This document shows, piece after piece, positions 38,225-47,664 of a stretch of DNA of 64,000 nucleotides. The notes under the pieces were generated by a model. That model ran no database searches and was not told where the DNA came from. It saw only the letters and a list, made by a program, of their open reading frames with translations. The stretch comes from Corynebacterium marinum DSM 44953 (GTDB lineage: Bacteria > Actinomycetota > Actinomycetes > Mycobacteriales > Mycobacteriaceae): positions 1,488,001 to 1,552,000 of the forward strand of contig NZ_CP007790.1 in the NCBI RefSeq assembly GCF_000835165.1, written 5' to 3'. Every line of letters starts with the position of its first letter. The stretch's first letter is position 1. A program made the translations under genes and the position numbers.

Positions 38225-38752
38225 ATGCCGGACAGGATGATTCCCTCGGAATCCAACCGACGCCTGCTGATCATTCTCGTCCTCATCATCAGCACGCTGG
38301 TCATTCTGTCCGCCCTCCGGCTGCAGGGGCTGCTGCTCATCCTGCCGATCGCGGCCCTCGCGGTGCTGGTGGTGGGCAAACGCCCCGACACCTCGGAGAC
38401 CACGGCGCTGCGTTCCTCCATCACCCTGTCCGCGGAGGACATCCAGGACGTCATCGACGAATTCGACGCTTTCTCCACGTCCCCCGCCGCGGAGCATATG
38501 GCGGACCGGACTCTCTCGCGCCCTGCCTTGCTCGACCCCGACTGCGCCGACCCCGACGTCTCGGCCTTCCGCCACGAATACGCCACGGCCCGGCGCTTCC
38601 TCGGCCGGCTCGACGCCCGGCTGGCCAAGAACAACCTCGACGTCCCGCAACTGGAGTCGCTGCTCCACGTCACCGACGCCCGCGCGCTGGCCATCCGGGA
38701 GGCCTGGCTGGCGGCCCGGCAAGCCGCCCAGCGGCTGGGGCCCGACTACTAG
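38225..38752 (+). CDS. Small two-span membrane protein
   Basis: A 175-residue protein with two closely spaced hydrophobic helices (about residues 13-30 and 33-50) and a cytoplasmic helical domain of about 120 residues rich in Ala, Arg and Asp (LSAEDIQDVIDEFDAF, ARRFLGRLDARLAKNNLD). No known family is recognised. Nine bases separate it from the Cys-tailed gene, so they are co-transcribed; the pair might act together at the membrane, which is inference. Confidence 0.7.
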   Translation: MPDRMIPSESNRRLLIILVLIISTLVILSALRLQGLLLILPIAALAVLVVGKRPDTSETTALRSSITLSAEDIQDVIDEFDAFSTSPAAEHMADRTLSRPALLDPDCADPDVSAFRHEYATARRFLGRLDARLAKNNLDVPQLESLLHVTDARALAIREAWLAARQAAQRLGPDY

Positions 38753-38859
38753 CGCCCTGCCGAGACCACGGCCGTGCACTGATGCCAGGATCCGCGGAAG
38801 TGTCGCCGGGAAAAACGTAGGCTCGTGATCACACCGCCCCCGCGCCGAGGAGACTGAAG

Positions 38860-39630
38860 ATGTCTGATCTGATCACGCTTGCCCGTCAATTTGCCGGTGC
38901 CCATGAATCGGGCCGCGTTCTCGTGCTACCCACCGTGTGGGACACCTGGAGCGCAGCCGTTGCCGTAGAAGCTGGTTCTGAGGGCCTGACCGTCGGCAGC
39001 CACCCCGTCGCCGATTCCATCGGCAGCTCCGACGGCGAGAACATGCGCTTCGAGGACTACCTGGTTTCCGTCCGGCGCATCACCGGCTCGGTCGACGTGC
39101 CGGTGAGCGCGGACGTGGAATCCGGTTACGGCCTTGCCCCGGCAGAGTTGATTGAGAAACTGCTCGAGGCCGGTGCCGTCGGCGCCAACATCGAGGACGT
39201 GGTCCATTCGGAAGGAAAGCGCGTCCGGGAGAGCCAGGAGCACGCCGACTATATTGCCGCCGCCCGCGCCGCCGCGGACTCGGCGGGCGTGGACTTCGTG
39301 ATCAACGGCCGCACCGACGCCATGAAGCTCGGCACCGGGGTGTTCGCGGATCCGGTGGCCGAGGCAGTGTCGCGCATCAGGCTGATGGAGGCTGCAGGCG
39401 CCCGCGCAGTGTATCCGGTCGGCTTGACCACCGCGGATCAGGTGACCCGCATGGTTGAGGCTGTGTCAGTCCCGGTGAATGTGACTGCCCATCCCGTCGA
39501 CGGGCATGGCGCGGGCGACCTCGCCGCGCTCACGGAGCTCGGTGCGCGGCGGGTGACCTTCGGGCCGCTGTGGCAGAAATGGCTCGGCGAACAGTCCGCG
39601 GCGCCGCTGGCGGCCTGGCTGCGCAACTGA
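38860..39630 (+). CDS. Isocitrate lyase/PEP mutase family protein
   Basis: A 256-residue alpha/beta barrel enzyme of the PEP mutase/ICL superfamily. Characteristic parts are PTVWDTWSA (substrate loop), VSADVESGYG with the Mg2+-binding acid residues, and GANIEDVV. The KKCGH catalytic motif of true isocitrate or methylisocitrate lyases is missing, so it belongs to the small PEP-mutase-like group (2,3-dimethylmalate lyase, oxaloacetate decarboxylase or phosphonopyruvate hydrolase). The substrate is not predictable. TAGGCT at 38818-38823 is a likely -10; GAGGAGA precedes the ATG. It is monocistronic and convergent with dapF. Confidence 0.85.
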   Translation: MSDLITLARQFAGAHESGRVLVLPTVWDTWSAAVAVEAGSEGLTVGSHPVADSIGSSDGENMRFEDYLVSVRRITGSVDVPVSADVESGYGLAPAELIEKLLEAGAVGANIEDVVHSEGKRVRESQEHADYIAAARAAADSAGVDFVINGRTDAMKLGTGVFADPVAEAVSRIRLMEAAGARAVYPVGLTTADQVTRMVEAVSVPVNVTAHPVDGHGAGDLAALTELGARRVTFGPLWQKWLGEQSAAPLAAWLRN

Positions 39631-39643
39631 CCGCACTCCTCTG

Positions 39644-40471
39644 TCAGGCAGAGCCGGACCCGGGGCCGGACAGGGCCCGGAGGTCGATCTCGCCTGTGGC
39701 GACGATCCTCGAGGGGCCGGTCAGGGTGGACCCGCCGTCCCACACCTGGACCACTACGTCGCCCCCCGGCACGTGGACTGTCACTGTGCCCTCCGCCAGG
39801 CCCGCGTCGGCCAGCGCGGCGCGGGCGGCGGCGACGGTGCCGGTGCCGCAGGAGCGCGTTTCCCCCACCCCGCGCTCGTGGACGCGCATGTGCACGCCTC
39901 CGTCGCGGAGCGGGGTGACGATCTCGACGTTCACCCCGGCCGGGAAGAAGTCCCGGTCGAACTCAGGGTCCGCGAGCTCCAGCCCGGCGAGCCCGGCGAC
40001 GTCCAGCCCGGGCAGCACGCACGCCAGGTGCGGGTTGCCCAGGTCGACGCCCAGTCCGGCCACCTGCATCGCACCGAGGCGGGCGGTGGACACGCCGGTC
40101 ACCTCGGCCGGGCCCATGTCGACGGTCACCCTGGCCTCAGTGGCGGTGTAGTCCCCGACGGTCACCCGACGCTCCCCCGCCCGGGTACCCACCACAAAGT
40201 CGTCGGTGTCGACGAGCCCTCGGGAGCGCAGCCAGTGGGCGAAGACCCGCACGCCGTTGCCGCACATCTCCGCGATCGAGCCGTCGGCGTTGCGGTAGTC
40301 CATGAACCAGCGTCCGTCGCGCCGGTCGACGCGCAGCACCCCGTCCGCGCCGATTCCCGCCCGCCGGTCGCACAGCGCCCGGACCTGGGCGGGGGTGGGG
40401 TCGAAGGGGCCGGGCAGGATGAGGAAGTCGTTTTCGGTGCCGTGCCCCTTGGCGAATGCGATGGTGTTCAC
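39644..40471 (-). CDS. dapF: Diaminopimelate epimerase
   Basis: A 275-residue PLP-independent racemase converting LL- to meso-diaminopimelate for lysine and peptidoglycan. The two catalytic cysteines are present: Cys70 in EMCGNG and Cys208 in RSCGTGT, which act as base and acid. The N-terminus [14 protein letters not shown] is canonical. GTG start at 40471 overlaps the miaA stop (GTGA), so the genes are coupled, the usual miaA-dapF arrangement of actinobacteria. Confidence 0.96.
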   Translation of the reverse strand: MNTIAFAKGHGTENDFLILPGPFDPTPAQVRALCDRRAGIGADGVLRVDRRDGRWFMDYRNADGSIAEMCGNGVRVFAHWLRSRGLVDTDDFVVGTRAGERRVTVGDYTATEARVTVDMGPAEVTGVSTARLGAMQVAGLGVDLGNPHLACVLPGLDVAGLAGLELADPEFDRDFFPAGVNVEIVTPLRDGGVHMRVHERGVGETRSCGTGTVAAARAALADAGLAEGTVTVHVPGGDVVVQVWDGGSTLTGPSRIVATGEIDLRALSGPGSGSA

Positions 40472-41379
40472 CCGAGGTAGTCTAGCGCCTCCGCGGCCGT
40501 GCCCGCCGAGGCGTCGAGCCAGGTGATGCGGGGATCACGGTTGAACCAGGACCGCTGCCGGCGCACGTAGCGGCGGGTGCCGGTGATTGTGCGCTCCACC
40601 GCCTCATCCCAGGTCAGATCGCCCGTCCGGGCGGCCAGGACCTGGGCGTACCCGATCGCCCGTCCGGCCGTGGAGTCGGCGACGAGACCGTTCTCGGCGA
40701 CGAGGCGGTCGACCTCCTCGATCAGCCCGCGGTCGAACATCTGGCGGGTGCGCAGCTCGATGCGCGGGTTGAGCCAGGCAGCGTCGGTGCGCAGCCCCAG
40801 GATGCGGGTTCCCCACCGCGGGGGTGCGTTCTTCGGCGGCTGGGAGGCCTGGAATGGTCTGCCCGTCAGTTCGATGACCTCGAGCGCTCGGACGGTGCGG
40901 CGCGGATCCTTGTCCTCGATGACCCCGGCCGCCCTCGCGTCGACGGTGGCCAGCTCCGCATGGAGCGCATCCACTCCGATCTCCGCCAGCCGCTCCTCCC
41001 ACCGTGCGCGGACGGCCGGATCAGTGGGCGGGAACTGCCAGTCGTCGACCAGCGCCTGGACGTAGAGCATCGACCCGCCGACGAGGATGGGCACCAGTCC
41101 GCGGGACATGATGTCCTCCACGTCCGCGACGGCATCGGCCTGGTAGCGGGCCACCGACGCCGTCTCCGTGACGTCGAGGACGTCGAGCTGGTGGTGCGGG
41201 ATGCCCTCCCGTTCCTCGACGGCCAGTTTGGCGGTGCCGATGTCCATTCCCCGGTAGAGCTGCATGGAGTCGACGTTGACCACCTCCCCGCCCAGTTCGT
41301 GCGCCAGCCGCAGCCCGAGGGCGGATTTGCCGGAGGCGGTCGGCCCCACCACCGCGACGGGACGTATCAGATCTCCCAT
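40468..41379 (-). CDS. miaA: tRNA dimethylallyltransferase MiaA
   Basis: A 303-residue enzyme that adds a dimethylallyl group to N6 of A37 in tRNAs reading UNN codons. The P-loop GPTASGKS is at residues 12-19, followed by the [15 protein letters not shown] block, and there is a C-terminal [14 protein letters not shown] tRNA-binding segment. The ATG at 41379 lies inside the end of the upstream gene (13-base overlap). Its product is the substrate of MiaB, encoded nearby at 45166-46689. Confidence 0.95.
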   Translation of the reverse strand: MGDLIRPVAVVGPTASGKSALGLRLAHELGGEVVNVDSMQLYRGMDIGTAKLAVEEREGIPHHQLDVLDVTETASVARYQADAVADVEDIMSRGLVPILVGGSMLYVQALVDDWQFPPTDPAVRARWEERLAEIGVDALHAELATVDARAAGVIEDKDPRRTVRALEVIELTGRPFQASQPPKNAPPRWGTRILGLRTDAAWLNPRIELRTRQMFDRGLIEEVDRLVAENGLVADSTAGRAIGYAQVLAARTGDLTWDEAVERTITGTRRYVRRQRSWFNRDPRITWLDASAGTAAEALDYLG

Positions 41380-41957
41380 GCCGCGACGTACCTTCCGACT
41401 CCGTGGGAGGTGTCCGCCTCGACGAGCTCCGCCCGCAGCGGCGTCAGCGCCGCGAGCTCGAACCAGAGCTCCGGTTCTAGGACGCCGCCCTCCGACAGGA
41501 AGCCGCCGTCCTCCACCGGCCGGCCGGCCAGCACCGAACGGCACCACCGGTCGGCCTCCTGGGCACGGTCCAGCAGAGTCAGGGGCGCGCGCGGGGTCAA
41601 CCCGGCGCTGCCGTCGACGGCCACCAGCGTCAGCGACGCCGGGTCCGGCACCCCCAGGGACCCCCGGACGTCCGCCACCCGTGCGGCCCGCTCCCCCAGG
41701 ACGTGGCGCTGCACGAGCTCCGGCAGGAACCGCCCCTCGCCGACGTCCACCTGCGGGGCGCCCCACGCCCGGAACGACCCGGGCACTCCCGTCTCCCAGC
41801 GGGGGGAACGCGAACCGACCAGGTGGATGGGGAGGGTGCCGGCGGCGTCGACAAGCGAGCGGATTCCGGCGACGAGGCTCCGGCCGGCGGCGTCGGCGGG
41901 GGCCAGCGCCTGAACCAGCGCCGGGCCGGCGGGCATCACTACTAGGTTGGGACTCAC
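41367..41957 (-). CDS. Conserved actinobacterial protein upstream of miaA (Rv2728c-like)
   Basis: A 196-residue, Ala/Leu-rich soluble protein that precedes miaA in corynebacteria and mycobacteria (position of Rv2728c). Its function is unknown. Its start is taken as the GTG at 41957: TAGGAT lies exactly 7 bases upstream with no Shine-Dalgarno, giving a leaderless message and an N-terminus [18 protein letters not shown]. The ATG at 41966 is in frame but would overlap the -10 element. It heads a three-gene unit with miaA and dapF, all overlapping. Confidence 0.75.
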   Translation of the reverse strand: MSPNLVVMPAGPALVQALAPADAAGRSLVAGIRSLVDAAGTLPIHLVGSRSPRWETGVPGSFRAWGAPQVDVGEGRFLPELVQRHVLGERAARVADVRGSLGVPDPASLTLVAVDGSAGLTPRAPLTLLDRAQEADRWCRSVLAGRPVEDGGFLSEGGVLEPELWFELAALTPLRAELVEADTSHGVGRYVAAWEI

Positions 41958-42070
41958 CCGGGTCATCCTACTGAGTCCTGCTGACGTTCCCGAACCGTGC
42001 GCTGTATGTTTGTTGGAGCACTATCGGCAGCCGTGTCGCGCGGCGTGAGGACCAAGTAAAGGATCCCGAC

Positions 42071-43432
42071 ATGACAAACTCCCCGACGCCTTCCCCGACG
42101 CCCGGCCCGAAACCCGGTGCACGCCCGGGACCGAAGCCGGGGCCCCTCCCCGGCGCCGGATCCCGCCCCACCCCCTCGCCGCGTCCGGCAGCCGCCGTCG
42201 TCCGCCCGGTGAAGAACGACCCCGCCAAGTGGGGCCGCGTCGACGCCGACGGCACCGCCTACGTCAAGACCGCCGACGGGGAGCGGGAGATCGGGTCCTG
42301 GCAGGCGGGCACCCCCGAGGAGGGGCTGGCCCACTACGGCACCCGCTTCGAGGACCTGGCCACCGAGGTCGAGCTCCTGGAGGCCCGGCTCACCGCGCAC
42401 CCCGACAGCGCGAACACCATCAAGGAGACCGCCGCGCAGCTGCGCGCCACCCTGCCGACGGCCGCGGTCATCGGCGACCTCGACGCACTGGACAAGCGGC
42501 TGGCCACCATCATGGAGCACTCCGAGGCGGCCGGCGAGCAGGCCCGGGAGGACCGGGCGCGGCGCCGGGAGGAGTCCATCGCGCGGAAGGAGGCGTTGGC
42601 GGGTGAGGCCGAGGAGCTCGCGGAGACCTCCACCGACTGGAAGACCGCCGGCGACCGCATGCGCGACATCCTCGAGGAATGGAAGACCATCCGGGGCATC
42701 GACCGCAAGACAGACGACACCCTGTGGAAGCGCTACTCCCGCGCCCGCGACTCCTTCAACCGCCGCCGGGGCTCCCACTTCGCCGAGCTCGACCGTGGCC
42801 GTATCGCCGCCCGCCGCGCCAAGGAGGCCCTGGTGGAACGGGCGGAGGCGCTGAAGAACTCCACCGACTGGAACGAGACCGCCCGGGCCTTCCGCGACCT
42901 GATGAAGGAGTGGAAGGCGGCCGGCCGCGCCCCGCGGGAGGTCGACGACTCGCTGTGGGATGCCTTCCGCGGCGCCCAGGACCACTTCTTCAACGCCCGC
43001 AACTCGGTCACCGCCGAGCGGGACAAGGAGTTCGAGGCCAACGCCACGGCCAAGGACGAGCTGCTCGCCGAGTACGACTCCCAGATCGACCCTGCCAAGG
43101 GGATCGACACCGCCCGCGCCAAGCTGCGCGAGCTGCAGGAGAAGTGGGAGCAGATCGGCTTCGTCCCGCGCGGCCAGGTCCGCGAGTACGAGGACAAGAT
43201 CGGTGCCGTGGAGAAGCGCGTCTCCGACGCCGAGGAGTCCCAGTGGCGCCGGACCGACCCGGAGGCGCAGGCCCGCGCCAACCAGTTCCTGGTCAAGGTC
43301 GAGGAGTTCACCGCCCAGGCGGAGGCCGCCGAGGCCAAGGGCAACGCCACGAAGGCGGCGAAGCTGCGCGAGCAGGCCGCGCAGTGGCAGGAATGGGCGG
43401 ACACCGCGGCCAAGGCCGTCGAGGACCTGTAG
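42071..43432 (+). CDS. DUF349 domain protein
   Basis: A 453-residue, very charged, helical protein. The first 45 residues are low-complexity Pro/Thr/Gly/Lys/Arg (TPSPTPGPKPGARPG and similar). Three or more DUF349 repeats follow, each a helical hairpin of about 75 residues marked by W-K-x-A/T-G (DWKTAGDRMRDILEEWKTI, DWNETARAFRDLMKEWKAAGR, KLRELQEKWEQIGFVPRG) and by LWKRYSRARDSFNRRR / LWDAFRGAQDHFFNAR. Coiled coil is likely. The M. tuberculosis counterpart is in the Rv2731 position. Function unknown. Shine-Dalgarno AAAGGA before the ATG at 42071. Confidence 0.88.
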   Translation: MTNSPTPSPTPGPKPGARPGPKPGPLPGAGSRPTPSPRPAAAVVRPVKNDPAKWGRVDADGTAYVKTADGEREIGSWQAGTPEEGLAHYGTRFEDLATEVELLEARLTAHPDSANTIKETAAQLRATLPTAAVIGDLDALDKRLATIMEHSEAAGEQAREDRARRREESIARKEALAGEAEELAETSTDWKTAGDRMRDILEEWKTIRGIDRKTDDTLWKRYSRARDSFNRRRGSHFAELDRGRIAARRAKEALVERAEALKNSTDWNETARAFRDLMKEWKAAGRAPREVDDSLWDAFRGAQDHFFNARNSVTAERDKEFEANATAKDELLAEYDSQIDPAKGIDTARAKLRELQEKWEQIGFVPRGQVREYEDKIGAVEKRVSDAEESQWRRTDPEAQARANQFLVKVEEFTAQAEAAEAKGNATKAAKLREQAAQWQEWADTAAKAVEDL

Positions 43433-44476
43433 TTGCGTTTCCTCCCGCTCGATCGGCCGGTTCCGGGAACGGAACCGGCCGATGCCGTTGTCAACCTGGT
43501 GTTCCTTGCCAACCTCGCCGCGCAGGAGACCACCGGCGACACCGCCTCCTCCACCTCCGTCGAACGCGTCGTGCACCGTCTGCGCGGCTCCGCCGAGTAC
43601 GACACGCTCGCCTACGCGCTGGAGACGGATCCGGACGAGGACTACGCCGGTTACCTCCTGGTGAGCACTCCCCTGCTCGAGGACACCCACGTGGCGGAAG
43701 CGGAGGTCGTCCTCGACGCGGAGTTTCTCCCCCTCCCCGGCGAACCCCTCTCCCCCGAGGCCCGCGACGTGCTGGGGTTGCTCTACACGGAGGCCGAGGC
43801 CGTCGCCGCCCGCCTGGGCAGGTCGGTGGTGCAGACCTGGCTGCTGCACCCCGCGGAGGAAGTCCCCGGCAGCGGCGGCTGGGCTGAGTTGCTGCGCGGG
43901 CGCGGCTATGAACTCGGCCTCACGGAGATCCAAGGGGTCGTGCCCGCCGGGGTACCGGCGCCGGCGTGGGAGCCCCCGCTGCGCGTCGACGTGGTCCGCG
44001 ACCTCGCCTTCCCCGCCCCGCTTATCGACGGCGTCCTCGCCCTCTACCGGCAGGCCTCCGTCGACGTGCCCACCGGCGGGCTGGACGCCGGCGCGGTCGA
44101 CTGGACGCGGGAGCGCCTGGCGTCGGCGGCCCGCCGGGTGGCCGACACCAACCGGGAGATGGTGAGCGTGGTGGTCTCCGACGCGGAGGGCGTGGTCGGG
44201 ATCAGCGAGATCACCCGCTTCCCCGGCTCGGAACCGGGGGTCGCCGAGCAGGGCATCACCCTCGTCGCGGGGCGCGCCCGCGGGCGCGGACTCGGCCTGA
44301 ACCTCAAGCGGGAGGCGCTGCGCCGGGCGGCGGCGGCCCTGCCCGGAGTGAGCCGCGTCTACACCTCCAACGCCACCGGCAACCCCTGGATGATCGAGAT
44401 CAACCGGCAGCTGGGGTGGCGCGTGGTCAGCGGCGGTTCCGGCTGGCAGCTCAGGCTCCGGCCCCTGAGCCCCTAG
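43433..44476 (+). CDS. GNAT family N-acetyltransferase
   Basis: A 347-residue protein with two GNAT-like halves. The C-terminal half holds a recognisable acetyl-CoA loop (TLVAGRARGRGLGLNLKREALRRA, the R/Q-x-x-G-x-G/A pattern) and ends with VYTSNATGNPWMIEINRQLGW, the classical late GNAT motif. The N-terminal half is degenerate. Two-domain members of this type include mycothiol synthase relatives, but the substrate here is unknown. It begins with TTG at 43433, immediately after the TAG of the DUF349 gene (TAGTTG), a start that suggests translational coupling. Confidence 0.8.
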   Translation: MRFLPLDRPVPGTEPADAVVNLVFLANLAAQETTGDTASSTSVERVVHRLRGSAEYDTLAYALETDPDEDYAGYLLVSTPLLEDTHVAEAEVVLDAEFLPLPGEPLSPEARDVLGLLYTEAEAVAARLGRSVVQTWLLHPAEEVPGSGGWAELLRGRGYELGLTEIQGVVPAGVPAPAWEPPLRVDVVRDLAFPAPLIDGVLALYRQASVDVPTGGLDAGAVDWTRERLASAARRVADTNREMVSVVVSDAEGVVGISEITRFPGSEPGVAEQGITLVAGRARGRGLGLNLKREALRRAAAALPGVSRVYTSNATGNPWMIEINRQLGWRVVSGGSGWQLRLRPLSP

Positions 44477-45099
44477 TCCTTCTTCGGCTGATGCCGCTCG
44501 GAGGCGCGGGCCCGTCGGTCGTCGACGAGCAGCGGGTTGGTTTCGGCCGAGAGGTTGACGTCCTGCTGCAGACGGCCGACCTCGTCGAGGTTGTCCGACT
44601 CCGCGCGGGCCTGGGCGATCTCCGCCTGCTCGGGACTGCGGCGCAGGACCACGAAGGCGTAGCCGAAGAAAGCCAGCGCCACCGCCAGGAGCGACAGCCA
44701 GAAACCGATGTTGATGTCGACGCCGTCGCCCGCGTTGCCGCGGGTCTGGCGCAGCCAGAGGGCGAAGACGGAGTACGCCAGGCCGACGGTGCTGAACATC
44801 CAGGCGAGGGAGGCGAGCGCGGTGCGGCGGGTGATGAGCGTCGCCGTGGTCAACACGCCCACGCCCACGAAGACGAGGGTGGCGTAGATGTACTCGGTGA
44901 TTTTGATGCCGGCTTCGCGGGCCGGCTCGAGCTGGAGCAGGACCTCGTAGCCGCGGACGTCCCCTGCCTGGGGGAGAAACAGGGACACCAGGTAGATCAC
45001 GAGCGCCGCGACGAAGAGCCAGAGCTGCCGGCCCAGGACCAGACGGGTGGCGGCGCGCTTCTCCCGGACGGCGAGGTCGGTGCTGGTGGGTTCACTCAC
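44473..45099 (-). CDS. Four-span membrane protein (Rv2732c-like)
   Basis: A 208-residue integral membrane protein with hydrophobic helices at about residues 25-45, 65-85, 95-115 and 125-150, and a charged cytoplasmic C-terminus (RSPEQAEIAQARAESDNLDEVGRLQQDV). Function unknown. It lies directly after miaB, as does Rv2732c in mycobacteria. The GTG at 45099 is chosen because AAGGAG precedes it by 12 bases; a TTG at 45132 is in frame. It ends four bases inside the end of the GNAT gene on the opposite strand. Confidence 0.78.
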   Translation of the reverse strand: MSEPTSTDLAVREKRAATRLVLGRQLWLFVAALVIYLVSLFLPQAGDVRGYEVLLQLEPAREAGIKITEYIYATLVFVGVGVLTTATLITRRTALASLAWMFSTVGLAYSVFALWLRQTRGNAGDGVDINIGFWLSLLAVALAFFGYAFVVLRRSPEQAEIAQARAESDNLDEVGRLQQDVNLSAETNPLLVDDRRARASERHQPKKD

Positions 45100-45165
45100 T
45101 GTGGTGTTCTTCTCCTTGACGGTGCGGGGCAACGGCCCCCCACATTACCCCTGCCCCGGGCGGGG

Positions 45166-46689
45166 TCAGCAGCCGCAGGCGTCGGCCGGCGTCTGCGGCT
45201 GTGCTGGCGCCCCTACGGAGGGCAGCCCCAGGCCGACGCCGATGGGTTCGGTCGTGGGCACCTTACCGGCCGCCGTCATGTCGCCGGCGCGGGTGCGGCG
45301 GTGGGAGGTGACGGGGGCGTCGGCAAGCAGGAAGTACGGGGCGGAACCGGTGACGGTGGTGGTGACCACGTCGCCGGGGCGGATCTCGCCGTCGAGCGCG
45401 CCCTCCGGACGGAAGTGCACGAGGCGGCCGTCGCGGGCGCGGCCGGTCTTGCGGCCGGTCTTCTTGCGTCCCTCCGCCTGGACGAGCAGCTCGACCCCGG
45501 TGCCGACCAGCGCGGCGTTGTCCTCGGCCGAGATGCGCTCCTGCAGCGCGATGAGGCGCTCGAAGCGCTCCTGGACGACCTCCTTGGGCACCTGGTTGTC
45601 GTACTCCGCGGCGGGCGTGCCGGGGCGCGGCGAGTACTGGAAGGTGTAGGCGGAGGTGAAGCGGGCCTTCTCCACCACGTCGAGGGTGTCCTGGAAGTCC
45701 TCTTCGGTCTCCCCGGGGAAGCCGACGATGAGGTCGGTGGTGATGGACGCGTGCGGGATCTTCGTGCGGACCTCGTCGAGGATGGCGAGGAACTTCTTCG
45801 AGCGGTAGGAACGGCGCATCTCCTTGAGCACCTTGTCCGAGCCGGACTGCAGCGGCATGTGCAGCTGCGGGCAGACGGCGGGGGTCTCCGCCATGGCGTC
45901 GATCACGTCGGAGGTGAATTCGGCCGGGTGCGGGGAGGTGAAACGCAGGCGCTCGAGCCCCTCGATCCCACCGCAGGCGCGCAGCAGCTTGGAGAAGGCC
46001 GAGCGGTCGCGCTCGACCTCCGGATCCGCGAAGTTCACGCCGTAGGCGTTGACGTTCTGACCCAGCAGGGTCACCTCGGTCACGCCCTGCTCGACGAGCG
46101 CCTGCACCTCGGCGAGGACGTCGCCCGGGCGGCGGTCGATCTCCTTGCCGCGCAGGCTGGGGACGATGCAGAAGGTGCACGTGTTGTTGCAGCCCACCGA
46201 CACCGACACCCAGCCGGCGTAGGCGGACTCCCGCTTGGCGGGCAGGACGGACGGGAAGGCTTCGAGGGCCTCGACGATCTCCACCTGGGCGGCCTCGTTG
46301 TGGCGGGAGCGCTCCAGCAGGGCCGGCAGGGAACCGATGTTGTGGGTGCCGAAGACCACGTCCACCCACGGGGCCCGGGACACCACGGTGTCGCGGTCCT
46401 TCTGCGCCAGGCAGCCGCCGACGGCGATCTGCATACCCGGGCGCCGGCCCTTGGTCGCCTTGAGGTTTCCGAGGGTGCCGTAGAGCTTCTCGTCGGCGTT
46501 CTCGCGCACCGCGCAGGTGTTGAAGACGACGAGGTCGGCCTCCTCCCCCTGGGGCGCGGACGCGTAGCCGGCCTCCTCGAGGAGGCCGGAGAGGCGTTCC
46601 GAATCGTGCACGTTCATCTGGCAGCCGAAGGTGCGGACCTCGTAGGTCTTCGCGGGTGCGGTCACGGGGGTCTCCACGGGGGTGTTCAC
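45166..46689 (-). CDS. miaB: tRNA-2-methylthio-N6-dimethylallyladenosine synthase MiaB
   Basis: A 507-residue radical-SAM methylthiotransferase acting on the i6A37 made by MiaA. The N-terminal UPF0004 domain uses Cys23, Cys59 and Cys93 for an auxiliary 4Fe-4S cluster. The radical-SAM triad is Cys167, Cys171 and Cys174 (CNNTCTFC). A C-terminal TRAM domain follows, then an unusual about 50-residue extension ending in Cys-Gly-Cys. Start GTG at 46689: TACAAT (complement of 46698-46703) lies 8 bases upstream and there is no Shine-Dalgarno, so a leaderless message is likely. Confidence 0.95.
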   Translation of the reverse strand: MNTPVETPVTAPAKTYEVRTFGCQMNVHDSERLSGLLEEAGYASAPQGEEADLVVFNTCAVRENADEKLYGTLGNLKATKGRRPGMQIAVGGCLAQKDRDTVVSRAPWVDVVFGTHNIGSLPALLERSRHNEAAQVEIVEALEAFPSVLPAKRESAYAGWVSVSVGCNNTCTFCIVPSLRGKEIDRRPGDVLAEVQALVEQGVTEVTLLGQNVNAYGVNFADPEVERDRSAFSKLLRACGGIEGLERLRFTSPHPAEFTSDVIDAMAETPAVCPQLHMPLQSGSDKVLKEMRRSYRSKKFLAILDEVRTKIPHASITTDLIVGFPGETEEDFQDTLDVVEKARFTSAYTFQYSPRPGTPAAEYDNQVPKEVVQERFERLIALQERISAEDNAALVGTGVELLVQAEGRKKTGRKTGRARDGRLVHFRPEGALDGEIRPGDVVTTTVTGSAPYFLLADAPVTSHRRTRAGDMTAAGKVPTTEPIGVGLGLPSVGAPAQPQTPADACGC

Positions 46690-46905
46690 GGGTCGTCATT
46701 GTAGCTTTGCCCTGCATGGTGGCCCAACTCCCGACGTCGGGCCCCGCCCCGCCACGTTCACATTCCGCGTGAAGTTTTGCCTAGCAAACTTTGCGTCGTG
46801 GCAGAAATGTGACTGAAAGACGCACCTCTCCATCAGGGCTGTGCCTAAGATCATCCTATGACCCAGACCACACCCGCGTCGGATCGCGCCTCAGGGAACG
46901 CGCCC
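46690..46905. promoter_or_regulatory. miaB / gluA divergent control region
   Basis: It contains the miaB -10 TACAAT (minus strand, 46698-46703), a gluA -10 candidate TAAGAT (46846-46851), and an imperfect inverted repeat AAGTTTTGC-CTA-GCAAACTT at 46772-46791. gluABCD is inducible by glutamate and carbon-repressed in C. glutamicum; which protein would bind this repeat is unknown. Confidence 0.45.
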
Positions 46906-47634
46906 ATGATCCGGATGACGGACGTGCAGAAGTACTTCGACGACTTCCAGGCGCTCAAGGACATCAACCTTGAGGTGCCCCGGGGCCAGGTCGTCGTGGT
47001 CCTCGGCCCCTCCGGATCCGGTAAGTCGACACTGTGCCGAACCATCAACCGCCTCGAGACCATCGAACAGGGCACCATCGAGATCGACGGAGTCCTCCTC
47101 CCCGAAGAGGGCCGCGACCTCGCCAAACTCCGCGCCGACGTCGGGATGGTGTTCCAGTCCTTCAACCTCTTCCCCCACCTGACCATCCGGGACAACGTCA
47201 CCCTCGGCCCTGTGAAGGTGCGGAAGTTGAAGAAGGCCGAGGCCGAGAAGCGGGCCATGGACCTGCTGGAACGGGTGGGCATCGCCAACCAGGCCGAGAA
47301 ATACCCGGCCCAGCTGTCCGGCGGACAGCAGCAGCGCGTGGCCATCGCGCGCGCGTTGGCGATGAGTCCGAAGATCATGCTCTTCGACGAGCCCACGTCC
47401 GCCCTGGACCCCGAGATGGTCAACGAGGTCCTGGACGTCATGACCACCCTGGCCAAGGAAGGCATGACGATGGTCGTGGTCACCCACGAGATGGGTTTCG
47501 CCCGGAAGGCCGCCGACCGGGTCCTGTTCATGGCCGACGGCGCAATCGTCGAGGACTCCACCCCCGGAGACTTCTTCACCAACCCGAGAACGGACCGCGC
47601 CAAGGACTTCCTCGGCAAGATCCTCTCCCACTGA
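46906..47634 (+). CDS. gluA: Glutamate ABC transporter, ATP-binding protein GluA
   Basis: A 242-residue ATPase energising glutamate import by GluBCD. Walker [10 protein letters not shown], the Q-loop [12 protein letters not shown], the signature LSGGQQQR and Walker [14 protein letters not shown] are all intact, as is the switch histidine (VVVTHEMGF). The ATG at 46906 gives [11 protein letters not shown], equals the length of C. glutamicum GluA, and has AGGGAA 7 bases upstream. An in-frame ATG at 46858 would add 16 residues and would be leaderless behind TAAGAT. The gene is the first of the gluABCD operon. Confidence 0.93.
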   Translation: MIRMTDVQKYFDDFQALKDINLEVPRGQVVVVLGPSGSGKSTLCRTINRLETIEQGTIEIDGVLLPEEGRDLAKLRADVGMVFQSFNLFPHLTIRDNVTLGPVKVRKLKKAEAEKRAMDLLERVGIANQAEKYPAQLSGGQQQRVAIARALAMSPKIMLFDEPTSALDPEMVNEVLDVMTTLAKEGMTMVVVTHEMGFARKAADRVLFMADGAIVEDSTPGDFFTNPRTDRAKDFLGKILSH

Positions 47635-47664
47635 CACCGCAACCCCGTAAGGAAACGACACATC

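Noticed and set aside
46809-46824. GlxR site before gluA
   Set aside because: Only the TGTGA half is present; the second half does not match.
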